64,000 nt of DNA from Candidatus Tectomicrobia bacterium. Its GTDB lineage: Bacteria > UBA8248. The DNA lies in the NCBI GenBank assembly GCA_016192135.1, contig JACPUR010000003.1, forward strand, positions 20,543 through 84,542. The letters run 5' to 3'. This document shows, piece after piece, positions 18,114-26,911 of the stretch (position 1 is the first letter of the stretch; each line of letters begins with the position of its first letter). Below the pieces are notes generated by a model, which worked only from the letters and a program-made list of their open reading frames with translations, did not search any database and had not been told where the DNA came from. The position numbers were made by a program, and so were the translations under genes.

Positions 18114-20978
18114 ATGAAGCTCAAGAGGATGTCCGTTGAGAAGAAGGCGGAGATTTCCCCCTCCTGGACCCGTACGCTCGATCCCCTGATCCAGCGGCGC
18201 AGCTTCCTGAAGAAGGCGGGCGCGGGCCTTGGCGCGGGCGCGCTGGCGGCCATTCTTCCGAAGCCCCTTGTCCGCCAGGCGGAGGGGGCCGAGACCCGCA
18301 AGGCGCCCAGCCCGCCCAAGCTTGAGCAGCATAAGACCATCTGCGGCAACTGCTCGGTGGGCTGCGGCTTCATCGGAGAGGTCCAGAATGGCGTGTGGGT
18401 GAGCCAAGAGCCCTGGTTCGAGCATCCCATCAACCGGGGGAGCCTGTGCTCGAAGGGAGCGTCCGCCCGCGAGCATGTCATCAGCGAAAAGCGCCTCCGC
18501 TATCCCATGAAGCTCGAGGGAGGGAAATGGAAGCGCCTGAGCTGGGACCAGGCGATGGGCGAGATCACCCAAAAGCTCCAGGACATCCGCCAAAAGCACG
18601 GCCCCGACGCGCTGATGATCCTCGGCTCGGCCCACCACAACAACGAGACGGGTTACTCCCTCCGCAAGTTCGCCGCCCTTTGGGGGTCGAATAACATCGA
18701 CCACCAGGCCCGCATCTGCCACTCCACCACGGTCGCGGGCCTGGCGAACGTGTGGGGCTTCGGGGCGATGACGAACAGCATGAACGACATCAGGAACAGC
18801 AAATCCATCCTGATGATCGGCGAGAACGCCGCCGAGTCCCACCCCATCTCCATGCAGCACATCCTGCACGCGAAGGAGGTCAACAAAGCGGTCTTCATGG
18901 TGGTCGATCCGAGGTTCTCGAAGACCGCCGCCTTCGCGAACATCTATGTCCGCCATCGCACCGGGACGGATGTGGCCTTCATCTACGGGCTGATCAACAT
19001 CATCCTGGCGAACGGGTGGGAAGACAAGAAGTTCCTGAACGAGCGCACCTACGGTTATGAGCAGTTCCTCCAGATCGTGAAGGACTACACGCCCGAGGCC
19101 GTCTCCGACATCACGGGCGTGAGCGTGGCGGAGCTCAACCGAATCGCGAAGACCATGGCCGACAACCGCCCCGGAACGGTCATCTGGGCCATGGGCGGAA
19201 CGCAGCATACGAACGGTACGGGCGTGGTGCGCTCCTACTGCCTGCTCCAGCTCGTGCTGGGGAACATGGGGGTTCCGGGCGGCGGGACGAACGTGTTTCG
19301 CGGCCACGACAACGTGCAGGGGGCGACCGACATCGGCGTGCTTTCGGATTCCCTGCCGGGGTATTACGGCCTGAGCCAGGGCGCCTACAAGCACTGGGCG
19401 AACGTGTGGGACCTCGACTTCGACTGGCTGAAGGGCCGCTTCAAGAACGAGAAGATGATGGGGAAGTCGGGCTTCACGGTGGCGCGCTGGTACGAAGGCG
19501 TCCTGATGGACAAGAAGGACCTAGGCCAGGATGAGAACATCCGCGCCGTCGTCTATTGGGGTCACGCCAGCAATTGCCAGTCCCAGTACCACCGCGTGAA
19601 GCAGGGTCTCGAGAAGGTCGAGCTCCTGATCGACATCGACCCCTTCGTCACCAACACGCCGATCATCCCGGATCGGAAGGACGGCGTCTACATCCTGCCG
19701 GCGGCCACCCAGTACGAGCAGTACGGGACGGTGACGGACTCCAACCGAGGCATCCAGTGGCGGAACCGGATCGTCGCTCCGGTCTGGGAGAGCCGAACGG
19801 ACCTGGCCATCCTCCTCGATTTGGCCGAGCGGCTCGGCCTGAAGAAGCAGCTTGTTCACAGCAAGAAGGGGGACTGGAAAGGCGTTGCGGCCAGCATGAA
19901 GAACGTGAAGGAACTGCCGGAGGAAACCCTCGCCTCGATCATCGACGAGTGGAATCTCGGCATGCGCTCGGTCGGGATGATCGGCCAGACCTACAAGCGT
20001 CTCAAGCGCCAGCAAGAGTGGGGGCATGCCTTCGGGATCGATGACAAGCGGGCCGAGGGCGGCCCGGTCCACGGCGAATACTGGGGGCTCTCGTGGCCCT
20101 GCTGGAGCGACAAGCACCCGGGTTCGCCCATCCTTTACCGCACCGAGGTCCCCGTGATGGAGGGGGGCGGAGGATTCCGGGCGCGCTGGGGAGCGAAGGC
20201 GCCGGACGGAGCGAACATGCTCGCCTCGCCTGGCTCGGCGCCCAAGGGGAGCTCCATCGAGGGCGGCTACCCCGCGGCGGCGAACTACGCGACTGACCTC
20301 ACCGGGAAGGCCATCGACGACGCTCTCGCGAAGGGGCTCAATCCCTACGGCAACGGCCGGGCCCGCTTCAACGTCTGGAACCTCGCCTTCGAGCCCGTCC
20401 CGGTCCACCGCGAGCCGTTGCACAGCCCGCGGCCCGACTTGCTCGCCAAGTATCCGACGTATGACGACGTGAAGGATCACTACCGCGTCCCGACCCTCTA
20501 CAAGAGCCTGCAGAAGGCCGACTGGAACAAGCAATTTCCGATCATCCTCACCACCGGCCGTCAGGTCGAGTTCGAGGGTGGGGGCGCCGCGGAGCGCGCC
20601 GCCTGGTGGCTCGTCGAGTTGCAGCCCGAGATGTACGTGGAGATTCATCCCAAGCTCGCCAATGACTATGGGGTGAAGAACGGCGAGTTCATTTGGATCG
20701 AAAGCCCGCCCGACTTCCCCGGCAAGCCGTATGGCGGCCGCGTGAAGGTGAAAGCGAAAGTATCCAGGCGCGTGGGACCGGACACGATCTTCCTGCCCTT
20801 CCACTGGGGCGGCAGCTACGAGGGTAAGTCGCTTGCGCAAAAGTATCCGGATGGGACGACGCCGTACGGCGTCGGCGACTCGGCCAACGTAGTCACCAAC
20901 TACGGCTATGACCGGGTCACGCAGATGCAGGAGACCAAGACCGGCCTCTGCAGAATCCGCAAAGTGACGGAGGTGTAA
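18114..20978 (+). CDS. fdhA: Formate dehydrogenase, molybdopterin catalytic subunit (Cys form)
   Basis: Oxidises formate to CO2 at a Mo or W bis-pterin centre. 954 residues. The Tat signal is QRRSFLKKAGAG (27-38), so it is exported folded. The [4Fe-4S] ligands are Cys77, 80, 84 and 112. The catalytic motif is RICHSTTVAGL: Cys202 and His203, where selenoproteins have selenocysteine. The pterin-binding segments and the C-terminal domain are complete. The sequence around Cys202 fits the respiratory FdhA of the Wolinella/FDH3 group better than E. coli FdhF. It is followed after 3 bases by its iron-sulfur subunit gene. Confidence 0.95.
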   Translation: MKLKRMSVEKKAEISPSWTRTLDPLIQRRSFLKKAGAGLGAGALAAILPKPLVRQAEGAETRKAPSPPKLEQHKTICGNCSVGCGFIGEVQNGVWVSQEPWFEHPINRGSLCSKGASAREHVISEKRLRYPMKLEGGKWKRLSWDQAMGEITQKLQDIRQKHGPDALMILGSAHHNNETGYSLRKFAALWGSNNIDHQARICHSTTVAGLANVWGFGAMTNSMNDIRNSKSILMIGENAAESHPISMQHILHAKEVNKAVFMVVDPRFSKTAAFANIYVRHRTGTDVAFIYGLINIILANGWEDKKFLNERTYGYEQFLQIVKDYTPEAVSDITGVSVAELNRIAKTMADNRPGTVIWAMGGTQHTNGTGVVRSYCLLQLVLGNMGVPGGGTNVFRGHDNVQGATDIGVLSDSLPGYYGLSQGAYKHWANVWDLDFDWLKGRFKNEKMMGKSGFTVARWYEGVLMDKKDLGQDENIRAVVYWGHASNCQSQYHRVKQGLEKVELLIDIDPFVTNTPIIPDRKDGVYILPAATQYEQYGTVTDSNRGIQWRNRIVAPVWESRTDLAILLDLAERLGLKKQLVHSKKGDWKGVAASMKNVKELPEETLASIIDEWNLGMRSVGMIGQTYKRLKRQQEWGHAFGIDDKRAEGGPVHGEYWGLSWPCWSDKHPGSPILYRTEVPVMEGGGGFRARWGAKAPDGANMLASPGSAPKGSSIEGGYPAAANYATDLTGKAIDDALAKGLNPYGNGRARFNVWNLAFEPVPVHREPLHSPRPDLLAKYPTYDDVKDHYRVPTLYKSLQKADWNKQFPIILTTGRQVEFEGGGAAERAAWWLVELQPEMYVEIHPKLANDYGVKNGEFIWIESPPDFPGKPYGGRVKVKAKVSRRVGPDTIFLPFHWGGSYEGKSLAQKYPDGTTPYGVGDSANVVTNYGYDRVTQMQETKTGLCRIRKVTEV

Positions 20979-20981
20979 GCC

Positions 20982-21578
20982 ATGGCGACCCTGTCTCCTG
21001 CCCGGATGAAGTTCTACATCGACACCAAACGGTGCATTGAGTGCGGCGGCTGCGAAGTGGCTTGCAAGAACGAGAACAACGTTCCCCAGGGGATCGCCCG
21101 CATCCGCGTCGTGACGGTCAACGAGGGCCAGCCCGGCGAGACGAACGTGGCCATCCCCTGCATGCACTGCTCCAAGGCGCCGTGCGTGGCCGTCTGCCCG
21201 GTGGACGCGCTGTACCACCGCCCCGACGGCATCGTCCACGTGAACAAGGAGACGTGCATCGGTTGCGGCTACTGCCTCTACGCGTGCCCCTTCGGAGCGC
21301 CCCAGTTCCCCAAGGGCTCGCCCTTCGGCGCGCGCGGCGTGATGGACAAGTGCACGTACTGCGCGGGCGGCCCCGAGGAGGCTTTCTCCCCCGATGAGCG
21401 GCGCAAGTACGGATCCAACCGCATCGCCGAGGGCAAGCTGCCCATGTGCGCCTCGGTCTGCTCCACGAAGGCCCTGGTGGCAGGCGACGCGGAGGAAGTG
21501 GCCAGGGTGGTGCGCGAGCGGATCGCGGCCCGCGGCTCCGGCGGCGGGGCCTGGGGGTGGGGCACCGCCTACCGGTAG
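20982..21578 (+). CDS. fdhB: Formate dehydrogenase, iron-sulfur subunit
   Basis: Electron-transfer subunit carrying four [4Fe-4S] clusters. 198 residues. Ligands are Cys18/21/24/28, Cys60/63/68/72, Cys92/95/98/102 and a split set Cys124/127/156/160. It has no membrane anchor helix at the C terminus, unlike E. coli FdnH, and no own signal peptide, so it is probably carried out by the FdhA Tat signal and docks on the NrfD-type subunit encoded next. The start at 20982 follows GGAGG. Confidence 0.93.
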   Translation: MATLSPARMKFYIDTKRCIECGGCEVACKNENNVPQGIARIRVVTVNEGQPGETNVAIPCMHCSKAPCVAVCPVDALYHRPDGIVHVNKETCIGCGYCLYACPFGAPQFPKGSPFGARGVMDKCTYCAGGPEEAFSPDERRKYGSNRIAEGKLPMCASVCSTKALVAGDAEEVARVVRERIAARGSGGGAWGWGTAYR

Positions 21579-21678
21579 GCGGGAGCCTAAATCGGGATTC
21601 GCTTGGGAGGAGGGCCGTTGGCCTAGGAGGGGCGGTCCTCCTCCTTCGTTTCAGGGTTCTGCGAAGCGGGGGGAGTGA

Positions 21679-22728
21679 ATGGAACCCATCGTCCTGATGC
21701 AAACCAAGTGGGGCGCGACCTTCAACATCCCCTGGTACCTGTTCCTGGGCGGGATGTCGGGCGGCATTCTCATCATCGCCGCGTGCGCCGAACTGTTCGG
21801 CGGGAGGAATCCGCGCTTCCAGGCCCTGGCGGGCCTTTCGGCGCTGCTGAACCTCCCCTTCATGGTCATCGGGGGCCTGGCGCTCACGTTTCACCTGGGG
21901 AAGCCCGAGCGAGGCTTCTTTTTCCCCATTTTCATGACGAACTATCACTCCTGGCTGGTCATCGGGGGTTGGATCATCGGGATCTTCGTCCCGGCCAGCA
22001 TCGCGATGGCCATGGCCTGGTATTACGAAGTAAGGCGCAGCCTGAGGATGATTTTGGCCATCGTCTCCCTTCCTCTCGGGGTGGCGATGTGCTTCTACAC
22101 GGGCATCCTGCTCTCCGAGGCCCAATTCGTGCCCCTCTGGGCCTGGCAGTTCCTGCCGGTGCTCTTCCTCCTCTCGGGGCTGTCCACGGGCTTGGCGGCA
22201 TGCGCGATCAACGCCTACGTGGTCAAGTTCCTCCCCTTCCCGGCGCGCGCGCGGGATCGGATCCAGCGCGCCGGCCTGGAGGAGACCGCGCCCCTCCTGG
22301 GCCTCATCGACGTGGCCGTCCTTCTCCTGGAGCTCCTTTGGCTCTTCCTTTTCATCGCGGCCCTGAACAACGGCGCCCCGGGGCACCGTCTCGCGGCCTA
22401 CATGCTGACGAAGGGCGAGTTGTCCCATTGGTTCTGGGTGGGCGTGGTCACGATTGGATTGGTCCTTCCCCTGGCCTTGAGCCTCCTTGAGTCCCTCCTG
22501 AAGAAACTCTTGCGGCGCGAGGAGGGGTGGGCGGTGGGATGGCCGCTCTTCTGCAAGCTTCACTTGGTTCTCCTCGGCGGCATCATCCTCCGCTACGTGA
22601 TCGTCTGGGGAGGGGACATCAAGCAGCCGCTCATATTCCCCTCTCAGCAGGCGCAAGTGCCGATGGTTTCGGGTCAGGGCTCGCCGGAATCGCTCGGCGA
22701 GGCCCTCCGGATGATCAATCGCCGCTGA
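21679..22728 (+). CDS. NrfD/PsrC-type membrane subunit
   Basis: Integral membrane protein, 349 residues with about eight hydrophobic helices, without haem. Family features are the N-terminal NIPWYLFLGGMSGGILIIA and the early HLGKPERGFF on the first loop, typical of quinone-reactive NrfD/PsrC proteins. It replaces the cytochrome b gamma subunit (FdnI) used by E. coli formate dehydrogenase-N. It should anchor FdhAB and pass electrons to the quinone pool. The 100-base gap before it contains an 8-bp stem (GGAGGAGG / CCTCCTCC). Its stop overlaps the cytochrome gene by one base. Confidence 0.88.
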   Translation: MEPIVLMQTKWGATFNIPWYLFLGGMSGGILIIAACAELFGGRNPRFQALAGLSALLNLPFMVIGGLALTFHLGKPERGFFFPIFMTNYHSWLVIGGWIIGIFVPASIAMAMAWYYEVRRSLRMILAIVSLPLGVAMCFYTGILLSEAQFVPLWAWQFLPVLFLLSGLSTGLAACAINAYVVKFLPFPARARDRIQRAGLEETAPLLGLIDVAVLLLELLWLFLFIAALNNGAPGHRLAAYMLTKGELSHWFWVGVVTIGLVLPLALSLLESLLKKLLRREEGWAVGWPLFCKLHLVLLGGIILRYVIVWGGDIKQPLIFPSQQAQVPMVSGQGSPESLGEALRMINRR

Positions 22729-23156
22729 TGCGGAACACTCTCCGCCGCCCGGCCCCGACCGCCGTCGTTTTGTGGGGCTCCGTCCTCTGGGCGGCTTTTT
22801 TCCCGTCCGGCGCGGCTTCGGCGGCGAGCGCGCCCAGGGAAAGCCTGGAGCGGGGAAAGATTCTTTATACGGAGCGTTGCGTCTTCTGCCACGGGAAGGA
22901 TGGCAGGGGATGGGATATGCAATCGAGGATCGCACGCCCTCCCGTGCCGGTTCCGGACTTGACCGATTCCGCTTTCATGCGCGGCTTCACCGAAAAGGAG
23001 CTGTTCCGCGTCATCAAGGAAGGGGGGACGCGTGAGGGGAAGTCCCGTTTCATGCCGCCCTCGGGCCTTTGGCTGAGCGATGAGGACATCCGGGACGTCA
23101 TCATCTACGTGCGAAGCCTGGAGCGGAGGCCCGCCGGTGGCCAAGATGGCCGGTGA
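22728..23156 (+). CDS. Monohaem cytochrome c, formate dehydrogenase operon
   Basis: 142 residues. A signal peptide (1 to about 33, ending ASAASA) exports it. The haem site is Cys51-x-x-Cys54-His55 (CVFCHGKDG) and the likely axial methionine is Met109 (RFMPPSG), so it is a small class I cytochrome. The ATG at 22728 overlaps the nrfD-like stop (TGATG), so the two are made together. This offers a second electron exit from the complex, or a link to a terminal reductase; direction is inference. Confidence 0.88.
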   Translation: MRNTLRRPAPTAVVLWGSVLWAAFFPSGAASAASAPRESLERGKILYTERCVFCHGKDGRGWDMQSRIARPPVPVPDLTDSAFMRGFTEKELFRVIKEGGTREGKSRFMPPSGLWLSDEDIRDVIIYVRSLERRPAGGQDGR

Positions 23157-24333
23157 AGAGAGGCTCCCCGCCCCTTTCGTTTCCTCGGCGCCTCCGCCCA
23201 CGGCTCGTTTTTCCGCCCTTCTAATGTTGTTTCTCGCTCTCTGCTCCGCCTTCCTCCCCGGCGTCTCGGATGCGGCCATCAATTACCTGAAGGCCGGCCG
23301 TTTCCCTCACGCCCTGACCCTCGCCGACATCGATCGCGATGGCAAGCTGGATGTCGTCGTCGCCGCCTCGGCGGCGAGGCAGATCGTCGTCTTGATGGGG
23401 GACGGGAGAGGGGGCGTTTCCCGTACCCTCGAGCTCCCGGTGGGACAGGGGCCGGGCTGGGTGGAGGTGGGCGACCTGGACGGGGACGGCCACGCGGACA
23501 TCGTGAGCGCCGAAACGGGCGCGGGACAAGTGACCATCCAGTATGGGGACGGAGGGGGAGGGTTCCCCCGGCGGCGCACGCTGAAGGTGCCGGCGGCGGC
23601 CTCGGTCGGGGTGGACGATCTGAACGGAGACGGGAAATCGGATCTCGTCGTCTCCCAGGCCGTGCCCGGGAAAATCCTGGTGTTCCTGGGACGGCCGGGC
23701 GGAGATTTCGAGAAGCCCGCGGAGCATGAGCTCTTCCGCGGCCTCCACATCCTGGTGGTGGCGGACGTGGATGGAGACGGGAAGAAGGACATCGCCGTGG
23801 GGGGGCTCGGCCAGCACCACGTATCGGTCCTGCCCAATAAGGGGGATGGTACCTTCGGGCCGCCCCGGCATTACTCCCCCGGCCGCCTGCCCCACTACAT
23901 GGCGGTCCGCGATTTCAACCGGGACGGGCTGCCCGATATCGCCGTGGTCCTCGGAGGGGAGGATGCCGTTCAAATGCTCTGGGGAGACCGGAAGAGCGGC
24001 TTCGCTCCCGGCGCCCGCTGGAAAGTGGGCGCGAATCCCCACGGGATCGCCGTCGGGGATTTCAACGGGGACGGGTTCAGTGACTTCGCCGTGGGGAGCC
24101 GGACCTCACACGATGTGTCCGTTTATCTGGGAAGTCCAGAAGGCGCCTTCCGCCTGGCCAGAGTGTTCCGCGTGCCGGACGACGTCATCACCCTCGCGGC
24201 GGGGGATATGAACGGGGATGGCAGGCTCGATCTTGTCCTTGCCTTTGCCAGCCGCCATGAGGTGGGGATTTATCTCGGCGATGGCAAGGGAGGGTTTTCC
24301 CCCTCCGACGCGCCCCCGAATGGCCGGCGCTAA
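23137..24333 (+). CDS. Secreted FG-GAP/VCBS seven-repeat beta-propeller protein
   Basis: 398 residues. A hydrophobic signal (ALLMLFLALCSAFLPGVSDA) is followed by seven FG-GAP type repeats, each with a calcium-loop motif: DIDRDGKLD, DLDGDGHAD, DLNGDGKSD, DVDGDGKKD, DFNRDGLPD, DFNGDGFSD and DMNGDGRLD. Seven repeats predict a closed seven-bladed propeller, with nothing else in the protein. The GTG at 23137 has GGAGCGGAGG upstream and overlaps the end of the cytochrome gene by 20 bases; an ATG at 23146 is the alternative. The overlap ties it to the formate dehydrogenase operon, perhaps as a periplasmic scaffold. Function is unknown. Confidence 0.82.
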   Translation: MAKMAGEERLPAPFVSSAPPPTARFSALLMLFLALCSAFLPGVSDAAINYLKAGRFPHALTLADIDRDGKLDVVVAASAARQIVVLMGDGRGGVSRTLELPVGQGPGWVEVGDLDGDGHADIVSAETGAGQVTIQYGDGGGGFPRRRTLKVPAAASVGVDDLNGDGKSDLVVSQAVPGKILVFLGRPGGDFEKPAEHELFRGLHILVVADVDGDGKKDIAVGGLGQHHVSVLPNKGDGTFGPPRHYSPGRLPHYMAVRDFNRDGLPDIAVVLGGEDAVQMLWGDRKSGFAPGARWKVGANPHGIAVGDFNGDGFSDFAVGSRTSHDVSVYLGSPEGAFRLARVFRVPDDVITLAAGDMNGDGRLDLVLAFASRHEVGIYLGDGKGGFSPSDAPPNGRR

Positions 24334-24516
24334 GGAGGGTTGGCCGGGAGAGCGGATGCGCTGCCGCCGGGCGGCTGACGGGGAGACCCACATCCGCGTC
24401 ACGCATTTCTTCATCGATCCCGCCGGTGCCCGCGAAGTCGCCCTTGCCTCCGCCCCCCGCCCTTTGGCACCATGTTTTCTTCAAACCACATTCCGGCGAA
24501 GAGAAGGGGGAGGCCC

Positions 24517-25239
24517 ATGGCGTACCGCGTCGAGACGGTCCAGGTGAAAGGCAGCCCGATGGAGGTGTTCCTCTTCGATCCCAAGGGGCCGGGGCCGCAC
24601 CCGGGACTGGTGCTCTGCCAGCACATCCCCGGCCACACGGGAATCGACAAGGACCCCTTCACCCTGAAGACGGGGGAGCGCTTCGCCGAGAACGGCTACG
24701 CCGTCTCGGTGCCCTTCCTCTACCATTGGTGGCCCAAGGAAGCGGACATGCAGGTCAAGCGCGAGGAGTTCCGGGACGACTGGACGGCGCCCGACCTGAG
24801 GGCGGGCTTCGACGTGCTGGCGGCGCAGAAGAACGTGGACGCCGGGCGCATCGGCATCGCCGGCCACTGCTGGGGCGGGCGGGTGTGCTGGCTCGGCGCG
24901 TGCACGGACTCCCGCTACAAGGCCTGCGCCGTGTTCTACGGGGGCGGGGTCAAGGAGGTGCGGGGGAAAGGGAATCCGCCCGCCATCGAGCTCGCGGGAA
25001 AAATCCCCTGTCCTGTCATCGGTTTCTTCGGGAACGACGACACCAATCCCTCCCCCAAGGACGTGGACGACTACGAGGCCGCCCTCGAGAAGGCGGGCGT
25101 CGAGTACGCCTTCCACCGCTACGACGGCGCGGGCCACGCCTTCCAGTGGGCCGATAACCCGGAGCGCTACCGGGAGAAGGCCAGCGAGGACGCCTGGGAG
25201 AAGGTGCTCGCTTTCTTCGCCGAGAAGTTGAAGAAGTAG
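24517..25239 (+). CDS. Dienelactone hydrolase family protein
   Basis: Cytoplasmic alpha/beta hydrolase, 240 residues, the usual family length. The nucleophile elbow is GHCWGG with Cys118, as in dienelactone hydrolases; the acid is in GNDDTNPS (about 172-179) and the base is His207 in GAGHAFQ. The ATG at 24517 follows AGAAGGGGGAGG. It is 25 bases before an FAH-family gene on the same strand, so the pair may act on one ring-cleavage or ketoacid product. The substrate is not known. Confidence 0.88.
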   Translation: MAYRVETVQVKGSPMEVFLFDPKGPGPHPGLVLCQHIPGHTGIDKDPFTLKTGERFAENGYAVSVPFLYHWWPKEADMQVKREEFRDDWTAPDLRAGFDVLAAQKNVDAGRIGIAGHCWGGRVCWLGACTDSRYKACAVFYGGGVKEVRGKGNPPAIELAGKIPCPVIGFFGNDDTNPSPKDVDDYEAALEKAGVEYAFHRYDGAGHAFQWADNPERYREKASEDAWEKVLAFFAEKLKK

Positions 25240-25264
25240 CCACCCTTTCCTGGAGGCGGACGGC

Positions 25265-26242
25265 ATGCGACTGGCGACCTACCGCAATCTCTCCCCCGGC
25301 GCCAGCGGCGACCGGCTGGGGGCGCTCCTCTCGGACGGGCGGCTGGCGGACCTGCGGCTGTGCTACGCGGCCTGCCTGGCGGAGAAGGAGGGGGAGGGCC
25401 GCCCTTACGCCATGGCCCACGCCCGCGTCCCCCGGGACATGCGGGAGTTCCTCCTGGGCGGCGGGCCCGCCCTGGCCGCCGCTCGGAAGGCGCTGGAGCA
25501 CGCCGAGGGCGTCCTGAAGGCGGGGAAGATGCCCTCCGGGCCGGACGGGGAGGCCGCCGCCCTGGCCGCCGGGCAGTACCGGCTGCGGGCCGTCATCCCG
25601 AAGCCGGGCAAGTTCCTGCACACCGGCCTCAACTCCATCAAGCACGTCGAGCACACGGGCAACAAGAAGCCGCCCCAGGTGCCGGGCGCCCCGCGCTTCA
25701 ACACCAGCCTGATCGGCCACGAGGAGCCCGTCGTCTACCCCAAGCAGACGAAGATGCTCGACTACGAGGTGGAGGTGGGGATCGTCATCGGCAAGCGCTG
25801 CAAGGACGTGGCGCGCGAGCGGGCCTTCGACGTCATCGCGGGCTACACCATCTACAACGACGTCACCGCCCGCGATATCCAGCGGGACGCGGCTCGGGGC
25901 GGCGTCTTCCTGGGCAAGAACTTCGACGCGACGAATCCCCTGGGTCCCCATCTCGTGACGGCGGACGAGGTGCCCGACCCGGAGTCGCTGCGGGTGTTCT
26001 GCCGGGTGAACGGCCAGACGCGCCAGGACGAGCGCCTCACCGACATGATCTTCAAGATCCCGGACCTCGTCGCGTTCTACAGCCAGATGACGCTGGAGCC
26101 GGGCGACGTCATCTCCTCGGGCACCTTCTCTGGCGTGGCCATCGAGCAGGCCGACCCCGGGCCCTTCCTCCTCAAGCCCGGGGACGTGGTGGAGTGCGAG
26201 GTGGAACGCCTCGGGGTGCTGCGGAACCCCATCGTGGCCTGA
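25265..26242 (+). CDS. Fumarylacetoacetate hydrolase family protein
   Basis: 325 residues. The C-terminal two thirds is an FAH domain: metal ligands in DYEVEVGIVIG (Glu168, Glu170) and Asp199 in TIYNDVTARD, then GKNFDATNPLGPHLVT and the ending PGDVVECEVERLG. Members hydrolyse or decarboxylate beta-diketo acids or 2-hydroxydienoates; the closest general description is 5-carboxymethyl-2-hydroxymuconate isomerase-like. Preceded by CTGGAGGCGG. The dienelactone hydrolase gene next door supports an aromatic-compound catabolic role. Confidence 0.87.
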   Translation: MRLATYRNLSPGASGDRLGALLSDGRLADLRLCYAACLAEKEGEGRPYAMAHARVPRDMREFLLGGGPALAAARKALEHAEGVLKAGKMPSGPDGEAAALAAGQYRLRAVIPKPGKFLHTGLNSIKHVEHTGNKKPPQVPGAPRFNTSLIGHEEPVVYPKQTKMLDYEVEVGIVIGKRCKDVARERAFDVIAGYTIYNDVTARDIQRDAARGGVFLGKNFDATNPLGPHLVTADEVPDPESLRVFCRVNGQTRQDERLTDMIFKIPDLVAFYSQMTLEPGDVISSGTFSGVAIEQADPGPFLLKPGDVVECEVERLGVLRNPIVA

Positions 26243-26322
26243 GGGCCGGGGTGCCTGCAGCCCGTTGTATCCAGGCCGTTTTCGGCCGAGAACGAATTCG
26301 CTCCCTCGCCTGTTCGGTAGGC

Positions 26323-26643
26323 ATGGTGTTCCGGTCGGCGGCGGCGCGCCTTGGGCGGCCGGGGGGAGCCGTCAAGTCGCTCCGGGCGGTCGAGAAGCTG
26401 GACTTCGAACGCATCATCCCCGGGCACGGGCTGGCGACTGCCCCGGCCCCGGCGGTGCGCGAGACGCGCGAGTATTTCGAGGACCTGATCGCCGCCGTCA
26501 AGGAAGCGATGCAGAAGACGAGGGACGTGGACAAGATCAAGGAGATGGTCAGGCTCCCCAAGTACGAGAAATGGGGAATGTATGACCGGTGGCTCCCGCT
26601 GAACGTCGAGCGAATCGCGGGCTGGCTGAACGTGGGGCAGTGA
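26323..26643 (+). pseudogene. C-terminal remnant of an MBL-fold hydrolase
   Basis: From about 26370 the frame reads like the last quarter of a metallo-beta-lactamase-fold hydrolase: LDFERIIPGHG (the late His motif), RETREYFEDLIAAVKEA and YDRWLPLNVERIAGWL. The part carrying the HxHxDH zinc site is missing; upstream of the ATG at 26323 the frame runs antiphase through the FAH gene. No ribosome binding site precedes it. A truncated remnant is the simplest reading. Confidence 0.6.
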
Positions 26644-26791
26644 GCGGCGGGGACTTCACCGGCGGGAGTTCCGGCCGCTTGCCGGGATTCGCCCCGGAAC
26701 GAAAGGAGGAATTTCGCGGCGAAAATTAGGGTGGTCCCCGGCGCCGCAATTCATTATGATATTCCCCATCGGATTCGTTTGGTCGCCTAAA

Positions 26792-26812
26792 GGAAAACGT
26801 ATTGTGTTTTCC
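26792..26812. promoter_or_regulatory. Inverted repeat upstream of binding-protein gene
   Basis: A perfect 7-bp dyad GGAAAAC / GTTTTCC with a 7-base centre (GTATTGT), 100 bases upstream of the 26912 gene, overlapping a possible -10 (TATTGT at 26800). The rest of the 268-base gap shows only a second possible -10 (TATGAT at 26755). Possible operator. Confidence 0.35.
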
Positions 26813-26911
26813 GGAGTCGCCGCCTACGCGGAGCAGGTGCGCGGCGCAGGAAAACACGGGGGTTCGTTTATGCTTTTGGCCGAAAGATGCTCTGCCGCGT
26901 GGAGGTGACAG

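Noticed and set aside
18714-18722. Selenocysteine in formate dehydrogenase
   Set aside because: The catalytic codon is TGC (Cys202), not TGA, and no SECIS-like hairpin is needed.
24334-24516. Sigma-54 promoter before the dienelactone hydrolase gene (TGGCAC near 24473)
   Set aside because: The -24 half matches, but the -12 half reads TTTC instead of TTGC, so the spacing core fails.
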